A stretch of 64,000 bases of DNA from Actinopolymorpha pittospori (GCF_014873875.1 NZ_JADBEM010000001.1:2480001-2544000), one strand, 5' to 3'; shown: positions 50,871 to 59,176, numbered from the stretch's first letter. Made by a program: numbers and translations. Notes: generated from the sequence alone by a model not told the origin.

Positions 50871-51770
50871 CTCGGAGTTGCCCGCGGTCGGAACTCCGCC
50901 ATCCGGTAACGAGTAGCGGTGAAGAGTGAGCCCCGGTGGAGCGAGGCTGTTGAGGTCATCGACCGTTAGAACCTGGTGAGGGCTGAGCCATTCTTGCCCT
51001 GGCTTGTGCAGTACCCAGCCGCCACCAAGAGTGACCGCCGCATGCGTGATGTTACCTTCCGCGTCGCGCGATACCAGCACGGTGCCGGGCAGGTCGTCGG
51101 TGCCACCCGCCGTGCAGTTGGCGGCTAGCCAATCCTCGAACAGCTGATCGTCGGCGTCGGGGGCACCTGCTGCCGCCATGACGGTGGCGAAGCAGTTTGC
51201 TGCGCTTCCCCGGGCGAAGACGCTTCCTCTGCTCCCGGGAGCGTAGGTTCCGCTGAGTTCTCGGGCACGAGGAAGTACGGATGCGGCCGCACGCCAGATC
51301 TCCTCCGGTACCAACATGCGCTGACATGGCAGCTGCCACTCGCCGAAGACGCGCTGGAAGACGGTCTCGAGATGATGCTCCACAAGGGTCGGCCACCATA
51401 CGAACCGATTCCCGTCGGCCTGCTCGCGCAGCACCTGCGCATCAAAGATGTCCGTCCAATCGGTGACGGAGGGCACTGCTCCTCGCCCGTGTCTGACCTG
51501 CGCGAGTACGAGCTTGGCGCGAACCTCTTGCGGCTGAGCATGGAACGCGTGTTCGTCAAGCCACACGGTTTTCAGGTCCTTGGCGAGGTTCCACGTCTCG
51601 TAGGTGTCGCGAAGTTCCGGCGAGAGGGCGTCTAGGAGACCACCCTCCGAGGTGAGTCCGAGTTCGGCTGCTTCGGCGGCGGTCAAGAAGAACGGCTGAC
51701 AGGCTGGCGCCAACCAGGCAGCCCACCGTCGCACCAGTGCCGTCTCGACCTCGATCCCCAATATGTCCAC
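50868..51770 (-). CDS. Hypothetical protein with papain-like features, 300 aa
   Basis: GTG 51770 starts VDILGIEVETALVRRWAAWL. The C-terminal third has GSAANCFATVMAAAG, PGTVLVSRDAEGNITHAAVT and LGGGWVLHKPGQEWLSPHQV. A Cys followed by an HAAV strand and a GWVLHKPG turn is the spacing of NlpC/P60-like cysteine peptidases or amidases, so a catalytic Cys-His pair is possible. Upstream extension to 51944 runs through an att-like repeat and is unlikely. The stop falls exactly at the tRNA-Phe loop. Confidence 0.6.
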   Translation of the reverse strand: MDILGIEVETALVRRWAAWLAPACQPFFLTAAEAAELGLTSEGGLLDALSPELRDTYETWNLAKDLKTVWLDEHAFHAQPQEVRAKLVLAQVRHGRGAVPSVTDWTDIFDAQVLREQADGNRFVWWPTLVEHHLETVFQRVFGEWQLPCQRMLVPEEIWRAAASVLPRARELSGTYAPGSRGSVFARGSAANCFATVMAAAGAPDADDQLFEDWLAANCTAGGTDDLPGTVLVSRDAEGNITHAAVTLGGGWVLHKPGQEWLSPHQVLTVDDLNSLAPPGLTLHRYSLPDGGVPTAGNSE

Positions 51771-51838
51771 CGCCGCATGGTACGAGCCTGTCGACTCCGA
51801 GTGCGACACAGTTAAGCGGCTGTCGCGAACGGAGACCA

Positions 51839-51951
51839 TGCCCCTGACGTGCCCCGAACAGCCGTCACCAGCCATCAACAAACCCAAACCTGCCAGGACG
51901 AGTCCACGGTCAGCCATGCCCGGATCGAGCGGTGACCCGCGCACGGGAACC
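51839..51951 (+). repeat. Left half of an attachment-like module split by ISL3
   Basis: TGCCCC at 51839 and 51850 (11-bp period) and the following ~100 bases resemble 32504-32610. The matching core CTCGTAATGCG lies beyond ISL3 at 53809. Removing the element and one 8-bp repeat leaves 115 bases between first repeat and core, the same as at 17406-17521. Confidence 0.55.
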
Positions 51952-53798
51952 GGGTCTGTCCCAAATTCCGTGAGGCGGCGGGCGCGGTGGATGCACGTTA
52001 AGCGACCCCGACAGTTTTTGTAATAACCAACTCTTGACTATGTCGGCGCGTGTTAGTCGGGATAAGAAGAGCCCTTCTTGTGCAGGTTCGGTTTCGACCA
52101 AGAAACCCGTCTCCACAAGAAGGGCGACCTTGAGTGTACCTTTCGTTGCCGCTGCTGCTACCGCATCTGACCAATGTCATCGCTACTGGCGTCGAACTCA
52201 CATCCGCACTGGAGGTATCCGCGCGAACCCGAAGCACAGGTGCCGCGTGCCCACGGTGTGGATCCGTATCGCGGCGGGTGCACAGCCGCTACTTACGCCA
52301 GCTCGCCGACACGGCGATGGGTGGCCGGCCGGTCCTGATCAAGCTGCAGGTGCGTCGCCTCTTCTGCGCAACTGCCACCTGTCCCGCGGTGACGTTCGCC
52401 GAACAGGTCCCAGGACTGACATCCCGCTATGCGCGTCGCACCCCGTTACTGCGCACACTGTTGGAGAGAATCGGTGTCGCGCTGGCCGGTCGCGCAGGTG
52501 CCCGACTAGCCGCACACCTGGGCATAGCCGTCAGCCGCTCCAGCCTGCTACGCCTGGTGCGAGCCTTACCCGACCCGCAGATCGGCTCCCTCAAAGTCCT
52601 CGGCGTCGACGACTTCGCGCTGCGTCGTGGGCACGCCTACGGCACGGTCCTGGTCGACATCGACACCCACACACCGGTCGACCTGCTTGCTGATCGCAGC
52701 GCCGACACGTTCGCCGCATGGTTAGACGAACACCCGGGCATCGAGGTCGTCTGCCGGGACCGAGCCACCACCTACGCCGAGGCCACCCGCAAGGCAGCCC
52801 CGAACGCGATCCAGGTCGCCGACCGCTGGCACCTCTGGCACAACCTCGCCGAACACGTCGAGAAGACCGTCGCCGCACACCACAGCTGCCTCCGCCACCA
52901 CAACGACATCCCATCGAAGCCGCCTGGCGGATCAGGCCCGGCCGCTGACCTCATCCAGGCAGCCAACCTCGCCCAAGCCAGCCGAAGGGAGAACTCCACA
53001 CTGGTCACGCGCACCAAGGCCCGCTATCAGGCAGTCCACGCCTTGAAGACCCAAGGCAAGGGCATCAAAGCCATCATGGGGGAACTCGGGCTGTCCAAGG
53101 ACACCGTTCGGCGCTTCTACCGCGCCGGCACCGCCGAAGAACTGCTGGCCATCCCCGCGCCGGCCGGCCCAGCGCCCTGGACCCCTGCAAGGCCTACCTC
53201 AACCAACGATGGAACACCGGACTCACCAACGCGAGCAAGCTCTACCGAGAAATCACCGAGCAGGGATACCGGGGCAACCGGGCCACCGTCGCCCGCTACC
53301 TCGCACCATTCCGTCCACTCCGCGCCGCACCACCGCCAACACCCCCAATACCAAAGGTCCGCCACATCACCTCCTGGATACTCCGCCACCCCGACAACCT
53401 CGACAACGACGACCAAGACAAGCTGAAACACGCCCTGGCAGCCTGCCCACACCTGGCCGCCACCGCGACCCACGTCACCGCGTTCGCCGAGATGATGACC
53501 GGCCTACACGGCAACCGCCTAACAGCATGGATGAACACCGTCGACGCCGACGAACTACCCCACCTGCACTCCTTCACCACCGGACTCCGCCGAGACCTGC
53601 AAGCCGTCATCAACGGCCTCACCCTGCCCCACAGCTCCGGCCCTGTCGAAGGCATCGTCAACAAAATCAAATACCTCAAACGTCAAATGTTCGGCCGCGC
53701 AAACTTCGACCTCCTCCGGAAACGAGTACTACTCACATGACACCACCACCAACAATCACCGACCGTCCCCACCGCCTCACGGAACTTGGGACAGACCC
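51952..53798 (+). mobile_element. ISL3-family insertion sequence (1847 bp)
   Basis: Inverted repeats GGGTCTGTCCCAAATTCCGT (left) and the matching right end (TTCCGTGAGGCGG also shared) bound the element. 8-bp direct repeats CGGGAACC (51944-51951) and CGAGAACC (53799-53806) differ at one base. It inserted into an att-like module. Confidence 0.85.
52134..53740 (+). pseudogene. ISL3-family transposase with a frameshift
   Basis: Zinc-finger N-terminus (ACPRCGSVSRRVHSRYLRQL, FCATATCPAVTFAEQV), HTH, and the DDE domain opening KVLGVDDFALRRGHAYGTVL with CRDRATTYAEATRKAAPNAI. Near 53165-53180 the frame changes: APAGPAPW is followed in the next frame by LDPCKAYLNQRWNTGLTNAS, through the conserved end LTLPHSSGPVEGIVNKIKYL, KRQMFGRANFDLLRKRVLL. 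The catalytic Glu region (GPVEGIVNKIK) is thus out of frame, so transposition is unlikely unless it is frameshifted or the indel is an error. Confidence 0.85.
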
Positions 53799-53905
53799 CG
53801 AGAACCCACTCGTAATGCGGAGCTCGCTGGCTCACAATCAGCGAGTGGCGGCTCGCACCGACGGGCCGTTTGACGCATAGCGACCGAGGTCGCATCCTCG
53901 TTGCC

Positions 53906-54292
53906 ATGTCCGTAGCCGCCGCGCAAGCGAGTGCCTTCTACGAAGAGTTCCTGACCAACGGGCAGGTCTTCGCACTGAGAGACGACGCAGGATTCCCAGC
54001 TCCGCTCAACAGCGAAGGTGTTCGTGCCATGCCGTTCTGGTCGAAGCGGAGCCGAGCCGAGAAGATCATCGCCAACGTTCCGGCCTACTCCGGAATGGAG
54101 CCAGTCGAGATCCCTGGGCAGGACTGGCTGGAGAAGTGGCTGCCCGGCCTGGAGAAGGATGGGCTCCTCGTCGGACTCAACTGGAGTGGAGTACGCGCCA
54201 TCGGATACGACCTGACCGTAGCGGACGTGCAGAGGAACCTCGATGCCCGCCGTCGGCTGAGATCCGCCAGGCACCACCCGAACGCGGAGTAG
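53906..54292 (+). CDS. DUF2750-family protein, 128 aa
   Basis: MSVAAAQASAFYEEFLTNGQ, VFALRDDAGFPAPLNSEGVR, AMPFWSKRSRAEKIIANVPA, EKWLPGLEKDGLLVGLNWSG. The FWS...AEKI helix and the final DGLLVGLNWSG strand define DUF2750. The family is uncharacterised and recurrent among bacterial immunity-like genes. ATG 53906 is the start; residues upstream of it come from the IS/att flank. Confidence 0.78.
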   Translation: MSVAAAQASAFYEEFLTNGQVFALRDDAGFPAPLNSEGVRAMPFWSKRSRAEKIIANVPAYSGMEPVEIPGQDWLEKWLPGLEKDGLLVGLNWSGVRAIGYDLTVADVQRNLDARRRLRSARHHPNAE

Positions 54293-54318
54293 TGGTGTCG
54301 AGCAGACAACGAGATCGG

Positions 54319-54500
54319 CGTGCCCGCTACGTGCCCGATCGTGCGGCGAGCAGGGGCCAGTCGCGGTCACCAACGGTCGATTGTGCCGGACCGTAGAGCG
54401 CCGACTCCTCAGGCGAACAGCCCGCGTGACGCGATTCGGCGGACGTTGACAGAACCTTACGGCCCCCGGTCGCCGCGACCCGATGGCAGGTGACTTGCCA
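54319..54500 (+). repeat. CGTGCCC pair and half of a hairpin repeat
   Basis: CGTGCCC at 54319 and 54330 (11-bp period) is an att-like direct-repeat pair; no clear tRNA core follows. From ~54455, CCTTACGGCCCCCGGTC and CGCGACCCGATG match the 3' arm of the hairpin repeat at 48843. No gene is supported here. Confidence 0.4.
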
Positions 54501-54537
54501 AGGCTCGGCGCTCCTTCGACGCTCTGGTCGCGCGCCC

Positions 54538-54927
54538 TTACGGCGGGATTTGGTACACCCGACCAAGCTGGTTGAGATCGAGGTTGATCACTCTGTCCGG
54601 AATCGGGTGACCGGGCGATGCCGGCCCGGAGTGGCCACGGGCTTGGAATGCCGGCGTGACGTAGATCGCCAGCCAGGTGCCGCTTTTCTGGTCAGGCCTC
54701 CTACGAAAGTCGCCGTCGACTACGACGAGGTAGACAGGGCGAGGATCGGGTAGGAATCTCAGTTCTCCGAGTCCGCCTTGGATGGCCGCCCTGGCGGCGT
54801 GGTGAGTGGTGAGGACCACGCGCATGCTGCGTAGGGAGCCTGAAGTGCTGTCGAAAGTGATCTTCGACTGCTCGGTGAACGCGGTCGAGGTCGTCCGGGA
54901 AATTACGACCCTTGGGACTCCGATCAT
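54538..54927 (-). CDS. Hypothetical protein, tandem paralog 2, 129 aa
   Basis: Shares SMRVVLTTHHAARAAIQGGL, RPVYLVVVDGDFRRRPDQ, GTWLAIYVTPAFQARG and RVINLDLNQLGRVY with the upstream gene. Its start overlaps the upstream stop (ATGA at 54924-54927). Residues ~7-26 are unrelated to the paralog, but the next frame of the same DNA encodes RNFPDDLDRVHRAVEDHFRQ, which does match. Two compensating indels therefore occurred. Function unknown. Confidence 0.65.
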   Translation of the reverse strand: MIGVPRVVISRTTSTAFTEQSKITFDSTSGSLRSMRVVLTTHHAARAAIQGGLGELRFLPDPRPVYLVVVDGDFRRRPDQKSGTWLAIYVTPAFQARGHSGPASPGHPIPDRVINLDLNQLGRVYQIPP

Positions 54928-55325
54928 GTGTCTGATCTCCCATCGAGATCAATGCTGTGCACGCGACCAAGCTCGTTGAGGTCGAGGTTCACGATTCTCT
55001 CGGCCTCGGGTGGTGCGAGCCGATACCCCAGTACGCCGAACGCGGGTGTGACGTCGACTGCTAGCCAGCATCCGCGTCGACCAGAAGTCCGCGTTCGAAA
55101 GTCACCTTCGAAGACGACCACGTAGACGGGGCGTTCGTCGGGTGGGTCGAGAGTCGGTGCGCCGGGTCCGCCCGAGATGACCGTTCTCGCGATCTCGTGG
55201 GTGGTGAAGACCACGCGGATGCTGCTTGGAGATCCGTCGATGTTGGAACGAAGGTAGTCCTCGGCAGCCTGGCGGACCCGGGCAAGGTCCTCGGGCGGAA
55301 TGTCCTTCCTCGGCACCTGGGCCAT
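54924..55325 (-). CDS. Hypothetical protein, tandem paralog 1, 133 aa
   Basis: MAQVPRKDIPPEDLARVRQA, AEDYLRSNIDGSPSSIRVVF, TTHEIARTVISGGPGAPTLD, RPVYVVVFEGDFRTRTSG, CWLAVDVTPAFGVLGYRLAP. A cystatin-like or PepSY-like small domain is possible (helix then four strands), but no family is certain. First gene of a two-gene operon with four-base overlap. Confidence 0.65.
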   Translation of the reverse strand: MAQVPRKDIPPEDLARVRQAAEDYLRSNIDGSPSSIRVVFTTHEIARTVISGGPGAPTLDPPDERPVYVVVFEGDFRTRTSGRRGCWLAVDVTPAFGVLGYRLAPPEAERIVNLDLNELGRVHSIDLDGRSDT

Positions 55326-55457
55326 GAGATGAACCTACCCGGCCGGGCGATGATGCCAAGGTCTTCCCGTAGCCCAGGCGACCGCCTATGCCGACGACAT
55401 GCTCGGGCGGCCACTATCAAGCATCGCCCGAGGCACGAAGTGACTCTTGTGATCAAC

Positions 55458-55572
55458 ACAATGTGATCCGACAGTTGATGCGCGACACATTTCCGCCACC
55501 TGATGTGCGACACGTCTAGAAGCCTGGCCCAACATTGCCGGCGGGCAACGCACGGATCTGCTGATGACAGTG
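55458..55572 (+). repeat. MITE-like end plus unoccupied IS701-type site
   Basis: TGATCCGACAGTTGATGCGC GACA-type repeat, then TGATGTGCGACACGTCTAGA AGCCTG and GGCAACGCACGGATCTGCTG. The same two halves flank IS701 copy 1 (17683-17735 and 19192-19245) with CTAG in the middle. No gene lies between 55326 and 55753. Confidence 0.5.
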
Positions 55573-55753
55573 CGCGCATGCGGAGGCCCACCGAATCTCC
55601 TGGCAGGGGTTGTCGGATCCGGAACGTAGTGTTCGTAGAACAGGTGAATGGTGGCCAGTCGAGGGCGCCACAGGGCAAGACAAGGAGTCAGGCGATGACG
55701 CGTCCGCGGTGCCTATGTCACACGAGTCCGTCGCACTCAACTCGGGAGGCGTT

Positions 55754-56422
55754 GTGAAGCTCCTTCTCACATCCGGAGGCGTTACGAACGAGAACATCCG
55801 CGATGCGCTGGTCGATCTGCTGGGCAAGCCGATCTCCGAGTCCCGTGCGCTCTGCATCCCCACAGCGCAGTGGGGCCATCCGATGCTCGGGCCCGCCTCG
55901 GTGCGAAGCTCCGTCGCCGGCGAGCCTCCGTTTCACATGATGACCAGCCTGGGCTGGGCGTCCTTGGGCGTCCTGGAGCTCACCGCGCTGCCCAGCATCG
56001 GCGAGGAGCGGTGGGTGCCGTGGGTCCGAGAGGCCGACGTGCTGCTGGTGGACGGCGGCGAGGCGACGTACCTGTGCCACTGGATGCGGGAGTCAGGGCT
56101 GTCGGAGGTCATGGCGTCGCTACCCGAGACGGTCTGGGTGGGGCTCAGTGCTGGCAGCATGGTGATGACACCGCGGATCGGTCACGACTTCGTCAATTGG
56201 CCTTCTGCGCCGGACGACTGCACGCTCGGGGTCGTCGACTTCTCGATCTATCCGCACCTGGACCACGAGCTCATGCCGGGGAACACCATGGCCGACGCGG
56301 AACGATGGGCCGCCGACATCGCAGGTCCGGCCTACGCCATCGACGACCAGACCGCCATCAAGGTGACCGACGGCACTGTCGAGGTCGTCTCCGAAGGACA
56401 CTGGAAGGCCTTCCACGCATAG
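55754..56422 (+). CDS. Peptidase S51 family protein (dipeptidase E-like), 222 aa
   Basis: GTG 55754, seven bases after GGGAGG, starts VKLLLTSGGVTNENIRDALV. Family motifs are LLVDGGEATYLCHWMRESGL (the D/G-rich turn) and the nucleophile elbow VGLSAGSMVMTP with catalytic Ser. DFSIYPHLDHELMPGNTMAD has the His, and YAIDDQTAIKVTDGTVEVVS the final strands. The class I glutamine-amidotransferase-like fold with Ser replaces Cys. Members cleave N-terminal Asp dipeptides or cyanophycin, and others have unknown targets. Length is normal. Confidence 0.82.
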   Translation: MKLLLTSGGVTNENIRDALVDLLGKPISESRALCIPTAQWGHPMLGPASVRSSVAGEPPFHMMTSLGWASLGVLELTALPSIGEERWVPWVREADVLLVDGGEATYLCHWMRESGLSEVMASLPETVWVGLSAGSMVMTPRIGHDFVNWPSAPDDCTLGVVDFSIYPHLDHELMPGNTMADAERWAADIAGPAYAIDDQTAIKVTDGTVEVVSEGHWKAFHA

Positions 56423-56571
56423 CCGCCGACTGCTATCGGAGTGTCCCAGCGCCCCTCCTGTGCGTCGTGCTGGGTCATGCCGCCGACCGACGGCATAGCC
56501 TGACCGCTCATGCCGCGTTCCGCGTGGTCATGCCGATGAGCGGCCGGGCGTCGGAGGCTTAGGATCCTGTT

Positions 56572-56788
56572 GTGGCGGACGTCGAGCGCAGGCTTTGTGG
56601 ACAGCTTTTGGGACCTCCGTGACGACGCTCATGACCATCCCGGCCGCTGGCAGGGAGTCACGGCCGAGGTCCTCTTTCAACGGCTCGCCGAGTACGTGGA
56701 GCATGCGGAGGAGCGCGGGGAGCCGATGGACTGGCGCGGTGTCGCGGATCGCATGATCGCTTGGCGGGCCAGCAAGGGGGAGCGCTGA
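56572..56788 (+). pseudogene. Small hypothetical protein, probably frameshifted at the 5' end
   Basis: GTG 56572 encodes VADVERRLCG before the frame closes. One frame over, FVDSFWDLRDDAHDHPGRWQ, GVTAEVLFQRLAEYVEHAEE, RGEPMDWRGVADRMIAWRAS is clearly coding. A one-base indel near 56600 would join them. Alternatively a TTG at 56570 starts the long frame. Function unknown. Confidence 0.45.
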
Positions 56789-56892
56789 CGCGAGTCGGCT
56801 CGACGCGACGGACCGCAGAAGTGAACTCGTTTATGAGTCGGAACCATCAAACGAAGGCCGTCCGCTCATGCCGCGATCCGGGCTTCGCACTG

Positions 56893-57020
56893 TCGCAGAT
56901 CACCTGGCGGACGACTGTCGCAGATCACCTGGCGGACGACTGTCGCACATCACCAGACGGAGCACACCGGGCCTGATCTCTTGTCGTGTGCCAGGTGATG
57001 CTTGACACCTGGCACAGGTA
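56893..57020 (-). repeat. MITE-like repeat with 25-bp tandem units
   Basis: TGTCGCAGATCACCTGGCGG ACGAC occurs twice in tandem (from 56894) with a third partial unit. GGGCCTGATCTCTTGTCGTG and TGCCAGGTGATGCTTGACAC follow. The whole is the inverse of 45265-45400. No gene is supported between 56789 and 57056. Confidence 0.55.
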
Positions 57021-57056
57021 ACTGAGGGGTCCGTCCGCGGTCGGTGGGGTTGGATG

Positions 57057-58361
57057 CTAGGCGCTTAGGAGATCGATCCGGACCTTCGCTGCGATCTCGG
57101 AGTAGGCGGCTGCAAGTTCACGGTCGATCATGCGGGACTCGGCCGGGTCGAGTACGAGTTCGGCAGCCTCGCTTTCGCGGGCGCCGGCGAACCTCAACCG
57201 TAGGTGCGTAGGCGGATGTGTGGCGTCCACGCGGAGGGACTCCCGTTCGGCAACTCGGGCGAGACGTTCGAGCTCGGTCCGCGGAATTCCGGCCACGAAC
57301 TCGCGTTCGACCTGCCAGATGCCTCCCGTATCCCTGCTGCGCTGAGCCGCGAAGGTCAGGGCTCTCATGCACCCCGGACCCAGCATGGTGGCCCGCAGCA
57401 CTCCGGCCGATGCCTGACTGGACGCCAGCCGAACGGCCAACGCGTCTGCGAGGTACTCCGCCCGTTGCCCCGCTCGCAGGGTCAGCAACGCGAGCGTGAT
57501 GAGGAGCGTCGCGGGAAGCATGCTGAGTAGGCGGAGTGGTACGCGCACGAGGAATGTGAATCCTCCGAGGATCTCGTCGCCTCTCATGTCCGCGGCTTGG
57601 CGTAGCAGCAAGTGGAGTTCTCCGACGGCGTTAAGCGCCGTGCCGACCACGAGCCCTCGCCTCAGGTCGCCGTTGACGAAGTGGCCGATCTCGTGGCCGA
57701 GAAGGGCGAGCCGCTCCGCGGGCGACAAGACGTTCCACAGTGGCAGACCGAGGGTGAGCACCCGGCGCTGGCGAAGGCCGACCCAACCAGCAGACGCGTT
57801 GAAGTGCTGATCGACCACGATGGCGTCGAGCGGGCGGCCGCCGAGCGCGTTCGAGACTCGGTCGAGCAGTCCGTACAGGGTGGGCGCCTCGGCGCGTCTC
57901 AACACTCGGCTCCCAGCCGGAAGCTTTGGGAACCGTGGTCGCATCTGGACTGCGAGGGCGATGACCAGCAGTCCAATGACGATGCCGACGGGAGATGGCC
58001 AGGTCGCCACCACCAGCCATCCGCCGAGGACCGCCACGGCCAGAGTTGTGAGATGGATGAATGCCGCGACAACATACGCCGCGACGGCGGCAAGGTCAGG
58101 TTGGCGCGCCCGCTGCGAGTCCTGTCCGGAGACCTCCTCGAATAGCGACATCACCAGGCGGTGTTCCACCCGCCGTCGGAGCCGTCGCAACGGGCCGGAC
58201 CGACCGGTCCGGTCGGCGGTTGGATCAAGGTTCCACTCACATGCGCCGCACCACGCTACGAACTTCGGATCGATCGCAGCGATGGCAACGCCACACTGAG
58301 GACACCGGGAGGGCCTCTGAGTGCCGGAGGTCGGGGGCACGGACACTGACACGCCGCACAT
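57057..58361 (-). CDS. M48-family membrane metalloprotease with zinc-ribbon N-terminus, 434 aa
   Basis: A Cys4 ribbon (RCPQCGVAIAAIDPKFVAWC, GACEW) precedes two membrane helices (VAAYVVAAFIHLTTLAVAVL, PSPVGIVIGLLVIALAV). The peptidase domain has LALLGHEIGHFVNGDLRRGL, where HEIGH is the zinc site, with LPATLLITLALLTLRAGQRA, EYLADALAV as the third-ligand Glu helix. It is like HtpX/Ste24-type proteases that act on membrane proteins. ATG 58361 is one of two adjacent ATGs; earlier codons lie in repeat sequence. Confidence 0.8.
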   Translation of the reverse strand: MCGVSVSVPPTSGTQRPSRCPQCGVAIAAIDPKFVAWCGACEWNLDPTADRTGRSGPLRRLRRRVEHRLVMSLFEEVSGQDSQRARQPDLAAVAAYVVAAFIHLTTLAVAVLGGWLVVATWPSPVGIVIGLLVIALAVQMRPRFPKLPAGSRVLRRAEAPTLYGLLDRVSNALGGRPLDAIVVDQHFNASAGWVGLRQRRVLTLGLPLWNVLSPAERLALLGHEIGHFVNGDLRRGLVVGTALNAVGELHLLLRQAADMRGDEILGGFTFLVRVPLRLLSMLPATLLITLALLTLRAGQRAEYLADALAVRLASSQASAGVLRATMLGPGCMRALTFAAQRSRDTGGIWQVEREFVAGIPRTELERLARVAERESLRVDATHPPTHLRLRFAGARESEAAELVLDPAESRMIDRELAAAYSEIAAKVRIDLLSA

Positions 58362-58552
58362 CATGGCATCGTGCCGACAAGACGACCAGTGCCAATCCCG
58401 GTCTCCCCCGAGTCTCTGGCGCCCCACGGCGACGTCGGGCTCAGCGTGCCCGAGCCGGTCAGTGTCAAGCATGTGGTGGCACACGAGTGTCAAGCATCAC
58501 CACAGACGAACGACCGTCGAAGGATGCGGGGGTCGGCCTGGCAGGGACGCTG

Positions 58553-58697
58553 ACCGCCCCGCCTTCCTCGCGCGCCGCCTCCGGCCTCCACTCCACGCGT
58601 CAAGGGCGCCTTCGGCGTCACTACGTGATCGGCTCCGCCGACGCTTGACCCGCTCCGCTCCGACCTTCAATCTGGCTGGCTGCGAGGGCGACGGGGA
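58553..58697 (+). repeat. ~145-bp dispersed repeat, copy 3
   Basis: From CCGCCCCGCCTTCCTCGC to CCTTCAATCTGGCTGGCTGC, GAGGGCGACGGG. Homologous to 22737-22875 and 28022-28166. Before it, 58455-58510 holds GTGTCAAGCAT-type MITE ends. The rest of 58362-58782 shows nothing else. Confidence 0.6.
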
Positions 58698-58782
58698 AGA
58701 GTGGTCCGCGACCGCCCAGATCGGCGCGCGGCCCCTCAGCGTTGTGAGCGTCATCCCCGCCGCATGAGTCGACTCGCGGCCT

Positions 58783-59118
58783 CTAGTACGTCGTGGCCTC
58801 GTCGCCGCCGATGTCAGGCTCCCCGGGCGGGAGTTCCCCGGTCATGTACGAGAACAGGAAGGTCGCAGCTCGCCGCTCGGCGTACTTCTCGTTCGTCGGC
58901 TCACCCTCTTCGTCAAGCTCAAGGTTGTTCACGAAGACCGCGAAGAGAGTCTCCAGCGAACTCGCCTCAGAGCTCAACGTCTCCCAATAGCCATCCACGT
59001 CGGAGCGCCCCTGAGGCTTATACTGATCGAACAATGGGTACCCGACCGACCCTCGACCCACCCATCCGGCAAAGCGACGAATCGCGCCCGAGGCGCCGTG
59101 GCTGACCTGTGTCGTCAT
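58783..59118 (-). CDS. Hypothetical immunity-like protein, 111 aa
   Basis: MTTQVSHGASGAIRRFAGWV, GRGSVGYPLFDQYKPQGRSD, VDGYWETLSSEASSLETLFA, VFVNNLELDEEGEPTNEKYA, ERRAATFLFSYM. A helical, acidic protein of a type common in actinomycetes (SGAIRRFAxW opening), with no experimentally known role. Start ATG 59118; some members may start at an internal codon. Confidence 0.65.
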   Translation of the reverse strand: MTTQVSHGASGAIRRFAGWVGRGSVGYPLFDQYKPQGRSDVDGYWETLSSEASSLETLFAVFVNNLELDEEGEPTNEKYAERRAATFLFSYMTGELPPGEPDIGGDEATTY

Positions 59119-59176
59119 GGCTGAAACCTAGAACAAAGCCTTGCGGTGCAGGCGGCAAGGAACCGGACAGTGGCGT

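Noticed and set aside
54319..54450. tRNA core after the CGTGCCC pair at 54319
   Set aside because: GCGATTCGGCGGA near 54431 lies at the expected distance but I cannot match it to a tRNA anticodon loop with confidence.
55610..55753. Upstream extension of the S51 peptidase
   Set aside because: The family starts at the KLLLTSGG strand and the GTG at 55754 has GGGAGG before it.
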